Of a stretch of 64,000 bases of DNA, positions 55,092-63,133 are shown in pieces; positions within the stretch are counted from its first letter, which is position 1; the number at the start of each line of letters is the position of its first letter. The notes below the pieces were generated by a model that was not told the origin of the DNA, made no database searches, and saw only the letters and a list, made by a program, of their open reading frames with translations. The position numbers and the translations under genes were made by a program. This DNA is from an uncultured Draconibacterium sp. (GTDB lineage: Bacteria; Bacteroidota; Bacteroidia; Bacteroidales; Prolixibacteraceae): positions 2,706,001 through 2,770,000 of the forward strand of contig NZ_OY775906.1 in the NCBI RefSeq assembly GCF_963675065.1, read 5' to 3'.

Positions 55092-56987
55092 TTAATTTTC
55101 TTTTTTCTCTCGCTTAAATTGTTTGCCCATTTCTAAACCGGCAACAAAATAAAATGATAGTTCGTTGTTTGTCATTTTGTTCAACTCATGCGTTTTTAGA
55201 ATAAATTTGCCATTCACAATTTCACGCAATTCAGTATATACATAGTTGTTTTTCTGATACTTCTGTATTTTATCCAAAGCTTCGGTATAAACATTCATCA
55301 ATAACTCGGGATTAAGCTTATAACCTCTTAGCTTATTTTCAAAAGGAGGGTTACTGGTATTTAAACTTTGCGATTGAATATCATAAAGAAAACGCACCAA
55401 TACACCCACGGCGAAAATTCCTACCTTAATATCGCTATCCAGAAAATTAGAATTTTCATTTGCAAAAGCGTTAAAACCTTCGAGGTTAAAACGGCTTACT
55501 TTTTTTAAGTTAGTTTCTACATCCATATATTTATATTTTTTGTTGTAATTAATTATTTCTAATTCTTGCAGATAAGCAATAAGCATAATTGCTTTTTTTA
55601 CTGTTATTCGAGTTTGTTCAACATATCCGTTTTGTGATTTTCGCTTGTTATTATTATTTCTAATAAGAAGCATGATGTTATCGTACAAATAGTTTATAGA
55701 AAACCTTTGTCCTCTGAAAATCTTATTAACATTATCAAGAAAATGTGCCTCAAAAAAATCTTTAATGATTTCAAAACTGAACTTTAAATCTTTCCACTCT
55801 TCATTTTCTTTTATCGCATTTTTAAAGAGTTTTCTCTTATTTACCTTCTCTGGTTTTTCGATAAATAGTTTATTAAATCGAGAAGGAAGTTGCTCTTCCA
55901 GGTGCAACTGAATTTTCATTGATGCTTGAGCAGTTTTGTAAAAAACTATATCTAAACTGAAATAGTTGTCTTCCTTGGCAATAGTTCTCATCACAAACTC
56001 TTCTGCACGCCTTTTTCTTTCTTTTGAAATATTTTTCTGCTCAATTAAAGCAGATCTCAAAAGTCCTATAATCTTCTCCAATGGCAATTTATCCACTTTT
56101 AGGATAGGATTTGGAACAATCAAATAATCATGCCCATAGAAGCGAGCAGACAAGTTTTCTTCAATATATTTGCGTCCCAATTCCAAAACAATAGCTGAAT
56201 CACTTGAAATTGGATAATTTTTCCAATTATTTTTGATATTAAAAAACCCACTTAAAAACCCACGTTTATCAGGCGTTGAGTAACTAAACGGTGCTGCAAA
56301 ACCGTAAATATCTGTTTCTTTTTTAGAGGTTACAGAGCATACTTTGTTAATTGATTTCGATTGAGCATTTGGACTTTTTCTTTTAAACTTTGTTTCGCTA
56401 GCAGAATCTAAAATTATAGATTTTACAACATGACAATCTCTAAGATATAAAGCTTCCCCATTCATCTGAATTAAGGTAGAAATGGCAATTGTATTCTCCT
56501 TTGATGCAAAATTTTCAAAACGGCTTATTATCTCACGGATAATTTTAAAGAAATTATTGCTAAAAGTATTACCAATTAACTGAAAGTATTCCTGTTCTTG
56601 ATGAATACGTTCCATTTTACTTTTGAACTTAACGATCTCAGTATGGCGCTTAATTACTTTTGGTAATTTTTTTCTAATATTGTCAATAATTTCTGCCTTT
56701 TTACCAATAAATAGTTTAGTAGTAAAAGTAATATCTCCGCCATTTGCTGAACCTTTTCGGTACGCATATTTTCGATAACCTTCTTTCTCGGCACTTACTT
56801 TTTCAATATCAATGCCTTTGTATTCACAACTCAGTTCGCCTTTGGTATTCGTAATCTCAAAAAGCAGTAACAACATCTGATAATCTTTGCCCGAAAACAT
56901 ATTCTCAATGTACAAATCAACTGGTTCAAGACCTTTATTTTTTTCCAGTTGCCACTCGCCAATGACCGCTATTGCTTTATCTTGCAT
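55092..56987 (-). CDS. cas8b: type I-B Cascade large subunit Cas8b (Csh1-like)
   Basis: A 631-residue protein at the place of the large subunit, upstream of cas7. Sequence is divergent, Lys/Asn-rich, with the recognisable Csh1-like parts YGFAAPFSYSTPDKRGFLSGFFN and the late GYKLNPELLMNVYTEAL in pieces. No zinc finger is obvious (CKNxxC absent). It should recognise the PAM and contact target DNA. Family assignment rests on context, length and these motifs. A perfect palindrome lies 65 bases before its start. Confidence 0.85.
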   Translation of the reverse strand: MQDKAIAVIGEWQLEKNKGLEPVDLYIENMFSGKDYQMLLLLFEITNTKGELSCEYKGIDIEKVSAEKEGYRKYAYRKGSANGGDITFTTKLFIGKKAEIIDNIRKKLPKVIKRHTEIVKFKSKMERIHQEQEYFQLIGNTFSNNFFKIIREIISRFENFASKENTIAISTLIQMNGEALYLRDCHVVKSIILDSASETKFKRKSPNAQSKSINKVCSVTSKKETDIYGFAAPFSYSTPDKRGFLSGFFNIKNNWKNYPISSDSAIVLELGRKYIEENLSARFYGHDYLIVPNPILKVDKLPLEKIIGLLRSALIEQKNISKERKRRAEEFVMRTIAKEDNYFSLDIVFYKTAQASMKIQLHLEEQLPSRFNKLFIEKPEKVNKRKLFKNAIKENEEWKDLKFSFEIIKDFFEAHFLDNVNKIFRGQRFSINYLYDNIMLLIRNNNNKRKSQNGYVEQTRITVKKAIMLIAYLQELEIINYNKKYKYMDVETNLKKVSRFNLEGFNAFANENSNFLDSDIKVGIFAVGVLVRFLYDIQSQSLNTSNPPFENKLRGYKLNPELLMNVYTEALDKIQKYQKNNYVYTELREIVNGKFILKTHELNKMTNNELSFYFVAGLEMGKQFKREKKEN

Positions 56988-57051
56988 ACTATTTCAATTT
57001 TGTTTTTCTCTTTTTTCGTTTTACTAAAACCATAAAATAGGTTAAGCTTTT

Positions 57052-57070
57052 CAGCGGATAAAATCCGCTG
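57052..57070. promoter_or_regulatory. perfect palindrome between the HIRAN gene and cas8b
   Basis: CAGCGGAT-AAA-ATCCGCTG: 8-bp arms with a three-base loop, directly after the HIRAN stop and before cas8b. No T run follows, so it is more likely an operator or mRNA-processing hairpin than a terminator. Confidence 0.6.
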
Positions 57071-57073
57071 CCC

Positions 57074-57475
57074 CTATTCTTTCTCTAAATAAACCCTCAC
57101 TTGAACTCTACTAAAAGGGTGTGCATCCGGGTCGATACTTCGTATTTTAGCGTTTAACTTTTCGCCCTGGTCCATCATCCGGGCAATTATTTTATTGTCG
57201 GTGCGGGGCAGGAAACCCAATTTTCGGTTTTTGTAATGCACCTCCACCGCAAAATAGTCGTGTTGGTTTTTGGCATCTCTTTGTAAACTTAGATTGTCGC
57301 CAACTTTTAAAAACGATTCAATTTCGGCCCCATTGTAATATTGGAATCCTGCGATGTATGGAGAATTGAGATAAACCTCGCTTGTTTGAGTTGTAAGTTT
57401 CGCCCCGGCATACTTGGCTACAAGTACCGAAGCACCACTTAAAAATATCCGTTTTAAAAAATCTATTCTGTTCAT
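57074..57475 (-). CDS. HIRAN-domain protein with export-like N-terminus
   Basis: A 133-residue protein. The N-terminus (MNRIDFLKRIFLSGASVLVA) is a basic then hydrophobic segment like a signal peptide or a degenerate Tat signal (one Arg instead of RR). Residues about 38-130 form a HIRAN domain: SPYIAGFQYYNGAEIE, LQRDAKNQHDYFAVEV, KLGFLPRTDNKIIARMMDQG. HIRAN domains bind DNA 3' ends in HLTF-type helicases and also occur alone in bacteria. It lies between the WYL regulator and cas8b on the same strand. A DNA-end-binding role in CRISPR is tempting, but the export-like N-terminus argues against it; the function is unknown. Confidence 0.82.
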   Translation of the reverse strand: MNRIDFLKRIFLSGASVLVAKYAGAKLTTQTSEVYLNSPYIAGFQYYNGAEIESFLKVGDNLSLQRDAKNQHDYFAVEVHYKNRKLGFLPRTDNKIIARMMDQGEKLNAKIRSIDPDAHPFSRVQVRVYLEKE

Positions 57476-57533
57476 GATAGAAATTTGTATTTTCCTGCAA
57501 GTTCGGTTTTCATTTTCCGTATTTCCCGGAATT

Positions 57534-58439
57534 TCAAAAAAGTTCTTGGCTTATTTTTATTTTTTCTTTCACAAACTTCAAAAATCCACCGTCGCCTATC
57601 AAAGATATATCTTCGGCAATACCCAACACAAAACGTGCAGGACCTTCGTATTTTGCTACCGGGGCTTTAAACAAAAATTTATTATTTGGTTTTTCTGCAA
57701 TGTTTTTTCCCGCCAATGGGTATTCTTCTGTTAATAAATTTCGCGCCCGCAGGTTCATTGTAAACTCAACCTGCTTGTTTAATTCTCCTGTGTTGCGGAA
57801 AACATCAACGGGCATAGAGCGGTGTAAACGTTCAAACTCCCAATCAAAAGGTGTTGTAACAATATCGCCAATACGGCAGATTTTAAACTGGCGATTTTTC
57901 TTCAATTCTGTATCGAAAGCCCAAAGCAGATTAAAATCTTCCTTAAATTCAAAAGGTTCCACCCGGCGGTTCCGCACGGTTTGGCTATTGCCCGAAGAAT
58001 AATCTACAAGTAAAACCTGCCTTCTACCTTTTTTTGCCTGATTAAGCGATAATGCGATGGCCGATTTTTCTTTTTTCAAATAGGCATCGATTACTTTTTC
58101 TCGATTAAGAAAGGCAACCAGTTTTTGTTTCAACTTTTGCACCGAAATAGAATGGCCTTCGATGGCATCAATTGATTTTGACAAAACATAAGCTTCTTCT
58201 TCGGTAAAATGAAGCATATTAGATAAAAGGTTACTGGCTTCACTTTTGGTTTCTATCCAGAAGCGGCCCTCCTTTTGAAGCATATTAAAACCGATGGTTT
58301 GCAACTCGTTACGGTACTCATAAAAGGCAGACTTGTTGATTTCCAGAAAATCCATACATTCTTCTTTCGTTTTTGGGTAACTCCCCGAAAGAAAAAGAAT
58401 CATGCGAAGCAATCGGAATGATTTGTTATTGTGAGGCAT
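57534..58439 (-). CDS. WYL-domain transcriptional regulator
   Basis: A 301-residue regulator. The N-terminal winged-helix part (FRLLRMILFLSGSYPKTKEE to about residue 60) is followed by a WYL domain (about 135-215: RRQVLLVDYSSGNSQTVRNRRVEPFEF) and a C-terminal WCX-like part. WYL regulators often control defence loci and bind nucleic acids. It is the first gene of the WYL-HIRAN-cas series on the minus strand, 58 bases before HIRAN, so it may control the locus (inference). Confidence 0.88.
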   Translation of the reverse strand: MPHNNKSFRLLRMILFLSGSYPKTKEECMDFLEINKSAFYEYRNELQTIGFNMLQKEGRFWIETKSEASNLLSNMLHFTEEEAYVLSKSIDAIEGHSISVQKLKQKLVAFLNREKVIDAYLKKEKSAIALSLNQAKKGRRQVLLVDYSSGNSQTVRNRRVEPFEFKEDFNLLWAFDTELKKNRQFKICRIGDIVTTPFDWEFERLHRSMPVDVFRNTGELNKQVEFTMNLRARNLLTEEYPLAGKNIAEKPNNKFLFKAPVAKYEGPARFVLGIAEDISLIGDGGFLKFVKEKIKISQELF

Positions 58440-58591
58440 TAGGCTATTGTTGAACTTATGTGCCTAAAGTTATAAAAATTTCAAAATGTTTTACAATATG
58501 CTATACTCTACCTTAGATTTTAATAGATGTTGTAATCTCTATTAAAACGGTAATCAATAATAATTTTATTTTTATTGTATGGAAACAAGTT

Positions 58592-59488
58592 TCAAAAACG
58601 TTTCTGCTTGCCTTTTATTTTCAGCCTTTGTCTCTTACTAATTTCTGGCGACCTACTCCTCACCATCAAGCGATTTACATCTCTCGCCCATTGCGCCAAC
58701 TGAAATTGATCAATTATCTGTGTCGGAATTTGGATTTCCTGCTCAACCTTTGCCGATAAATAAAATCTTGGTCGTTCCTGAAACTCGGAAAGCCGGATCG
58801 GATAACGAATCGGATTTCCTATTTCATCTATGATAAAAACAACGTGTCCCCTTCCCGATCTCCGCACCTCCACATTAAAAAGCTCCAGCGATTTATCGTA
58901 AAGCTGTTTTGTGTTTATGGATTCGATCTGGTTCAGCTGATAAAATAAACTCTCCAGGTTCTGTTTCAGGTTTCTGCTACCTGCAGAAAATTTCAAGTTA
59001 GATTGTACCTGGTTTTGTTCTTTGGAGAGATCATACTTTTGTTCCAGGGATTTGATGAATCGTTGCGTTTTTTCCTTCTCGTAATTGTCCTTTATTTTCT
59101 TCCCGGTTTCGCAATCAATCCGAGTAGAAACAATATGAAAATGTGTCCGGTCAAGGTCTGAATGTTTAAAAACAAAATAAGGTTGGCTTCCATAGCCCAG
59201 ATGTTCCATCATGTTTCCAATTTCAGTTCGCATTCCTTTTTCTCCCAGTTTGACCAAATCCGTTACTGTTGGATTCACAGAAATATGCAAGCCTTTCTTT
59301 TTCACCCGGGTATTCCTTTCCTCAATCTCTTTCAGGATATTTAGCCGGGCGTGTTTTGTTCCGGCAAAAGGATTTATGGTTGGCGTATTACCACTTTTAT
59401 AGAAATGTGCCTTTTTCTGTTCTACCTTCTTTTCGTTGTAAAACAAAGCATTCTGAGTATTGCCGGATTGATGGATTACAATTACCAT
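58592..59488 (-). CDS. relaxase/mobilization nuclease (MOBP-like)
   Basis: A 298-residue relaxase. The metal-binding triad is H109, H116, H118 in KHSDLDRTHFHIV, typical of MOBP relaxases of Bacteroidota mobilizable elements. A candidate catalytic Tyr is Y17 near the N-terminus. The C-terminus is basic (KGKQKRF). It nicks the oriT and leads the strand into a recipient cell. It follows the MobC-like gene by nine bases. Confidence 0.88.
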   Translation of the reverse strand: MVIVIHQSGNTQNALFYNEKKVEQKKAHFYKSGNTPTINPFAGTKHARLNILKEIEERNTRVKKKGLHISVNPTVTDLVKLGEKGMRTEIGNMMEHLGYGSQPYFVFKHSDLDRTHFHIVSTRIDCETGKKIKDNYEKEKTQRFIKSLEQKYDLSKEQNQVQSNLKFSAGSRNLKQNLESLFYQLNQIESINTKQLYDKSLELFNVEVRRSGRGHVVFIIDEIGNPIRYPIRLSEFQERPRFYLSAKVEQEIQIPTQIIDQFQLAQWARDVNRLMVRSRSPEISKRQRLKIKGKQKRF

Positions 59489-59497
59489 GGTAAATAG

Positions 59498-59866
59498 TTA
59501 GCGTAGGCGTTTTTGTAAAAATGCTAGGCATTGCATCATCATCTGAAAAGCCTGTTTGAGTAGTTGCCGGTCATTATCTCCAACATTGTATGCAGAAAAT
59601 GAATTCATTTTTTTAGAGAGCTGGTTCAGGTTCACACCAATCCTATTCAATTCATAGTCCAGATTGTTCAGCCGATCTTTTGTCTCCGGATCTAAGCGAA
59701 CTTCCTTCTTCACTGATCTTCGAAATATGGAATAACGTATATAATCACTCCGGCATCCAAACTTCCCGGTACGTACCAAACTATCCAGTCGCTTCTTTTC
59801 CTCTTTGGTGAGAAGCAGCCGGATGATCTCGGTTCGTTTTTCGTGCTCCGGTAATTTTGGTCGCAT
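59498..59866 (-). CDS. mobC: MobC-like relaxosome accessory protein
   Basis: About 122 residues from the ATG at 59866. A longer reading frame from 59977 runs through the inverted-repeat region and is not supported. The N-terminal half (EKRTEIIRLLLTKEEKKRL, then CRSDYIRYSIF) is a ribbon-helix-helix, the C-terminal half (LNQLSKKMNSFSAYNVGD) is the MobC-type LN-x-LS-K pattern. MobC proteins bind oriT and help the relaxase. The relaxase gene follows nine bases later, and the candidate oriT lies immediately upstream. Confidence 0.85.
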   Translation of the reverse strand: MRPKLPEHEKRTEIIRLLLTKEEKKRLDSLVRTGKFGCRSDYIRYSIFRRSVKKEVRLDPETKDRLNNLDYELNRIGVNLNQLSKKMNSFSAYNVGDNDRQLLKQAFQMMMQCLAFLQKRLR

Positions 59867-59891
59867 AATATACTTTCGTTTTGCTTTTTTA

Positions 59892-59993
59892 GGGAGGGGA
59901 CTGCAAGTTGGTTTGGTCAAAACCAGGGGCTCCTGCCAGACAAGATACCGAAGGTTTTTATGGTAATAAAAACACATCTTGCAGTCCCCTCCC
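59892..59993. other. candidate oriT with 16-bp perfect inverted repeat
   Basis: Arms GGGAGGGGACTGCAAG (59892-59907) and CTTGCAGTCCCCTCCC (59978-59993) are perfectly complementary with 70 bases between them. The interior has a second short pairing (GGTTTGGTCAAAACC). The position just upstream of mobC and the relaxase is where oriT lies in Bacteroidota mobilizable elements. Confidence 0.65.
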
Positions 59994-60081
59994 CCGTAGT
60001 TATTTCTTAGTGACTTTTCGTGGTCTTCTCAGGTCGGGAAGTTCCCAAAACACCTCTATGAAAAAGTTAATCGTTGCTGAA

Positions 60082-60807
60082 TCATTTTCTTCTGCTTTCT
60101 CCCTGCAGCGTGATAAAACTGAACATTGTTTTTAGCCGGTCACCAATCATTCCTCCGTAAAATTCATCGGATGAAAGTGTATTGAATGTGAAATTTGAAG
60201 TGGCATGAGTAATAGTTCCAACATCACTTCTGAGGCTTAATAATTCAGAAATTGGCCGACTGATATTTCCGTAATCCATGACCGTTTTTGATTCCCTTCC
60301 AAACTCATCGATGATCAAAGGTCTTTTCACAAATGTTTCCATGGATTGCTCTTTGATCTGCTCCTGCAGTTGAACGGATTTGATAAACCGAAGTACAGGA
60401 TAACTCAAATTCAGTTTTCTGACGATATGGTTGTGAAGCAAGGAGTAAGTTTCGAGCAAAACGGTTTTGCCACATCCGTATTTTCCTTGTAACAATAATC
60501 CCTTTGTGAGATCCCCGGTGAAAAAAGAATTTCCGGTAACGTACCAGTAAAGTTGTTTTATCACCGGTTCGTTGTATTTGTCGATTACAAAATTCCGGTC
60601 CTGATTTCGTTGAGCCAAGCAAGTGTTTCCGAATGCTTTTATCAAGTTTTGAAATTCAGGATATTCAAAAGGAAAAATGAATCGTTGCCGGCGCATCTTT
60701 TCTTTTTCACCGGCAATTATCTTTTGGGCATCGTTGAGCAATACATCGCAGAAATTTTGCTTAGTCAAAATCACTTCCTGTGTGGACAAATCCTTTCCCT
60801 TTTCCAT
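60082..60807 (-). CDS. DnaC/IstB-like AAA+ ATPase
   Basis: A 241-residue ATPase. Walker A is QGKYGCGKTVLLET (about residue 108) and Walker B PLIIDEFGRES (about residue 165). DnaC-like proteins load a helicase or serve replication of mobile elements. No IS21 transposase is adjacent. The gene overlaps the upstream winged-helix gene by about 47 bases in another frame, so an internal start is possible. It is probably part of the element's replication and mobilization region. Confidence 0.8.
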   Translation of the reverse strand: MEKGKDLSTQEVILTKQNFCDVLLNDAQKIIAGEKEKMRRQRFIFPFEYPEFQNLIKAFGNTCLAQRNQDRNFVIDKYNEPVIKQLYWYVTGNSFFTGDLTKGLLLQGKYGCGKTVLLETYSLLHNHIVRKLNLSYPVLRFIKSVQLQEQIKEQSMETFVKRPLIIDEFGRESKTVMDYGNISRPISELLSLRSDVGTITHATSNFTFNTLSSDEFYGGMIGDRLKTMFSFITLQGESRRK

Positions 60808-61165
60808 ACGTTTTTGTATTTATGTTTTTGTCTTTAGTATTTATATTATAGGGTGAGAGTCTAAGGTCAGACCTAAGTGCATACCTAGGTATCAGAATCT
60901 GATACTTAGTTTTAACCCTAAATCCGCCCCCGGGAAAATAGTTTAACAATCCCGCTTCCTTCAATTGTCCCCGGGCTGATTTCAGTACCTGCAACGAAAT
61001 ATTGGCATTGGCCGCCAGTCGTTTGTCGGCATATTCGATCCATTCCGGCCATCGTGAACGGTTGGCCACATGAAGCAGAAAGAAATACAACCGAGTTTCA
61101 TTTCCGGTAAAATTTAGCTGTTCATCCAATCGCCAAAAGTTATTAATCAGCTCAAACAGATTCAT
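60761..61165 (-). CDS. replication-type winged-helix protein of the mobile element
   Basis: A 134-residue protein with the pattern FELINNFWRLDEQLNFTG-ETRLYFFLLHVAN, then ADKRLAANANISLQVLKSARGQL, a DnaD- or helix-turn-helix-like arrangement seen before DnaC-like genes in Bacteroidota elements. It overlaps the excisionase stop (four bases) and the ATPase start. No primase or relaxase motif is present. Exact role is unknown. Confidence 0.65.
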   Translation of the reverse strand: MNLFELINNFWRLDEQLNFTGNETRLYFFLLHVANRSRWPEWIEYADKRLAANANISLQVLKSARGQLKEAGLLNYFPGGGFRVKTKYQILIPRYALRSDLRLSPYNINTKDKNINTKTYGKGKGFVHTGSDFD

Positions 61166-61515
61166 TGCCTAACACTATTAGGCCGCTTATTGAATGTTGC
61201 TTTTGCTTCGTTTTCGATCTCCTGCAGTGTTTTCTTTTTTCCACTGGTGATCCATTCCAGTAATTCGTCTTCGAAAAAGTAGAGTTGTTTTCCGTTTTTA
61301 TAACAGGGAATCATACGTTTGCGCACAAGGGTGTAAACGGTTGGTTTTGCTTTTTTGATGATCTGACAGGCTTGGTCAATTCCGATCGGAATACGTTTTT
61401 GATTTTCAAACGGTGTTTGGCCTTTTTCAACCATAACTTTTAATTCTGCCACTTCGGTAACCAAGTGGGCTACTGCTTTGGGTAAGTTTTCAAAAGAAAT
61501 TTCTTTGACATCCAT
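61162..61515 (-). CDS. excisionase-like helix-turn-helix protein
   Basis: A 117-residue protein with a MerR-type excisionase domain in its second half: IGIDQACQIIKKAKPTVYTLV, then MIPCYKNGKQLYFFEDELLEW. These Xis-like proteins direct excision of integrative elements. Its start codon lies inside an 8-bp inverted repeat (61511-61518/61533-61540), a plausible autoregulatory operator. Confidence 0.85.
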   Translation of the reverse strand: MDVKEISFENLPKAVAHLVTEVAELKVMVEKGQTPFENQKRIPIGIDQACQIIKKAKPTVYTLVRKRMIPCYKNGKQLYFFEDELLEWITSGKKKTLQEIENEAKATFNKRPNSVRQ

Positions 61516-61540
61516 AACTATGTTTTTTAATCGTTATGGA
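61511..61540. promoter_or_regulatory. inverted repeat over the excisionase start
   Basis: TCCATAAC (61511-61518) and GTTATGGA (61533-61540), perfect 8-bp arms with a 14-base gap; the start codon is in the left arm. Confidence 0.55.
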
Positions 61541-61550
61541 GCAAATAAAG

Positions 61551-61604
61551 CCAGTGTTTTTCCTGTGTCGTAAAAACACAGAAGAAACACTTCAAAAACA
61601 CTGG
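61551..61604. repeat. nested inverted repeat upstream of the excisionase gene
   Basis: Outer arms CCAGTGTTTTT (61551-61561) and AAAAACACTGG (61594-61604) enclose CTGTGT (61563-61568)/ACACAG (61576-61581). Possibly an operator, a terminator, or an Xis-binding site. Confidence 0.55.
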
Positions 61605-61626
61605 GAATGATGATTTTTATTTGTGC

Positions 61627-62304
61627 TTATTCTTCGGAAAGATTTTTCCTGATTTGAATAATACCTCTCTGCTCGTCATCTTTTAAATGCCGTTTGATGG
61701 TTTCGGTTTCTACATTACCTAAAATTGAAGTAAAGACTTTTTTCAGAAAGGCTGCCATTTGCAGCTGATTACCAATCCTGAAATGGTTCCAGATATTCCA
61801 ACCGAAATGATACAGGTCGATACTGTTTAATTTTTTAACTTCTACCGATTGAATTTCACGGATCGGCTTCTTCTCTGCATAAGATGTTATGTTTCGGGAA
61901 AGTAGGACTAAATCTTTATCGGAGGTATAGGGGGCAAAAATGGTTTGTGAATATTGAAGTGCGATAGCTATCTTATTATTTTCCTGATCTGCGATCAGCT
62001 GTTTTTGCTCGGTCCTGATCTTATCGATCCTGGCCGGATCATTGGATTTTTCGATGGGCTCTGTTATTTGTTTCTCCTTTGGAAAAAATCGTTGCTTAAT
62101 AAGAGTGAACAGGTCTTTTATGAAAATTGAAAGCAAACCATAAACCAGTATTCCAAACAAAGTAACAGCAACAAAAACAAAGTTCGCAGTGAACTCATCT
62201 GCTCCAACACTGATGGCGAACATTCTTGCAAGAATGCCCAAAATAATACATCCCAACAAAACGGATAAATAAATGACGATATTTTCAAAATATTTGGAGT
62301 GCAT
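61627..62304 (-). CDS. hypothetical membrane protein
   Basis: A 225-residue protein with two N-terminal transmembrane helices (about residues 8-28 and 38-60), then a charged helical cytoplasmic region. No conserved motif is recognised (ETETIKRHLKDDEQRGIIQI near the end). It lies between the excisionase region and a long gene-free segment, so it may be cargo of the mobile element. Confidence 0.7.
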   Translation of the reverse strand: MHSKYFENIVIYLSVLLGCIILGILARMFAISVGADEFTANFVFVAVTLFGILVYGLLSIFIKDLFTLIKQRFFPKEKQITEPIEKSNDPARIDKIRTEQKQLIADQENNKIAIALQYSQTIFAPYTSDKDLVLLSRNITSYAEKKPIREIQSVEVKKLNSIDLYHFGWNIWNHFRIGNQLQMAAFLKKVFTSILGNVETETIKRHLKDDEQRGIIQIRKNLSEE

Positions 62305-63052
62305 CTCTTTCTCAGCTGACTTTTAAGTGCAGGACTACAAGCTTCTGTAATTATGTGGTTTTTATTAAATCTAATTAATGATATGTGTTTCTAACTATTG
62401 CAAGGTAAGAAATGTAAACTGAATGTAATAAAAAGTGTCTGCTTTTTGAGTGTTGTTACTTAAACCAATAAGTAATAATTGAAAGTAAAGAATCGGAATT
62501 GATTTTATTTGAACAAATAAAACATTCCTCAAAAGAAACGAAAAAAGGAAAAAAAAGAAAAGAAAGCAGGGGTGTTGACGGCCGTGGATAAAATGCAGGA
62601 TTGCCACGGATACCTGTAAATAAACTAGTCCAACCTGCAATATTACTAATCCGCGGCATTCATCTTGATCTTGCATTTTTCCCAGCCTGGCTTTGTGGGG
62701 AGGCCGGCGACCTTGGGTTTCTTTTTTGTTTTTCCACCTGTTAAAGCTTTAAAACCTGTAAAATCGTTATTTGTGGGCGGCCTAAGGAAAAGTGCAGGAC
62801 TGTAGTGAAGCGAAAGGATGGCTCTTTTACGTGCGGTGCCTGAAGGCGTTTTTCGCTGTAACGGTGGAAGAAGCGACCGTTCTCCGTGAGTGGGCGAACG
62901 GGATCAGGGAGTGTTGGAGCCGGTCAGGGGAAATGGCCGTGGCATTGAAAAAACAGAAAGATTGTAAAGGTCACAGATTAAATTCCACCTACTAATTATT
63001 GCTCGCCACTTATTCTTTTTAGCTGCCGGGGACTACGATTCATAACCACAAT
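62305..63052. other. gene-free segment of the mobile element
   Basis: No supportable gene. 62560-62960 is noticeably richer in GC than the genes on either side, with GACGGCCGTGGAT, GTGCGGTGCCTGAAGGCG and GGAGCCGGTCAGGGGAAATGG. Small frames here have no ribosome-binding sites or domains. It may hold an origin, an RNA or a transfer site. Confidence 0.5.
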
Positions 63053-63112
63053 TGTTCCTGTACTACTTCCTGTCGCACTTCCTGTATTACTTCCGGTCGC
63101 ACTTCCGGTATC
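63053..63112. repeat. 12-bp iteron-like tandem repeat
   Basis: Four units in tandem: ACTTCCTGTCGC, ACTTCCTGTATT, ACTTCCGGTCGC, ACTTCCGGTATC (63065-63112), preceded by a weaker unit (63053-63064) and followed by the inverted TACAGGAA. The pattern is typical of initiator- or regulator-binding iterons. Confidence 0.6.
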
Positions 63113-63133
63113 AGAACTGATACAGGAAACTTT

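Noticed and set aside
59867..59977. 37-codon N-terminal extension of MobC
   Set aside because: It runs through the inverted repeat proposed as oriT and is not MobC-like; the ATG at 59866 fits the family.
62792..62995. 67-codon frame in the GC-rich segment, and the possibility of a group II intron end there
   Set aside because: No domain or ribosome-binding site; no domain V-like hairpin and no reverse transcriptase gene nearby.
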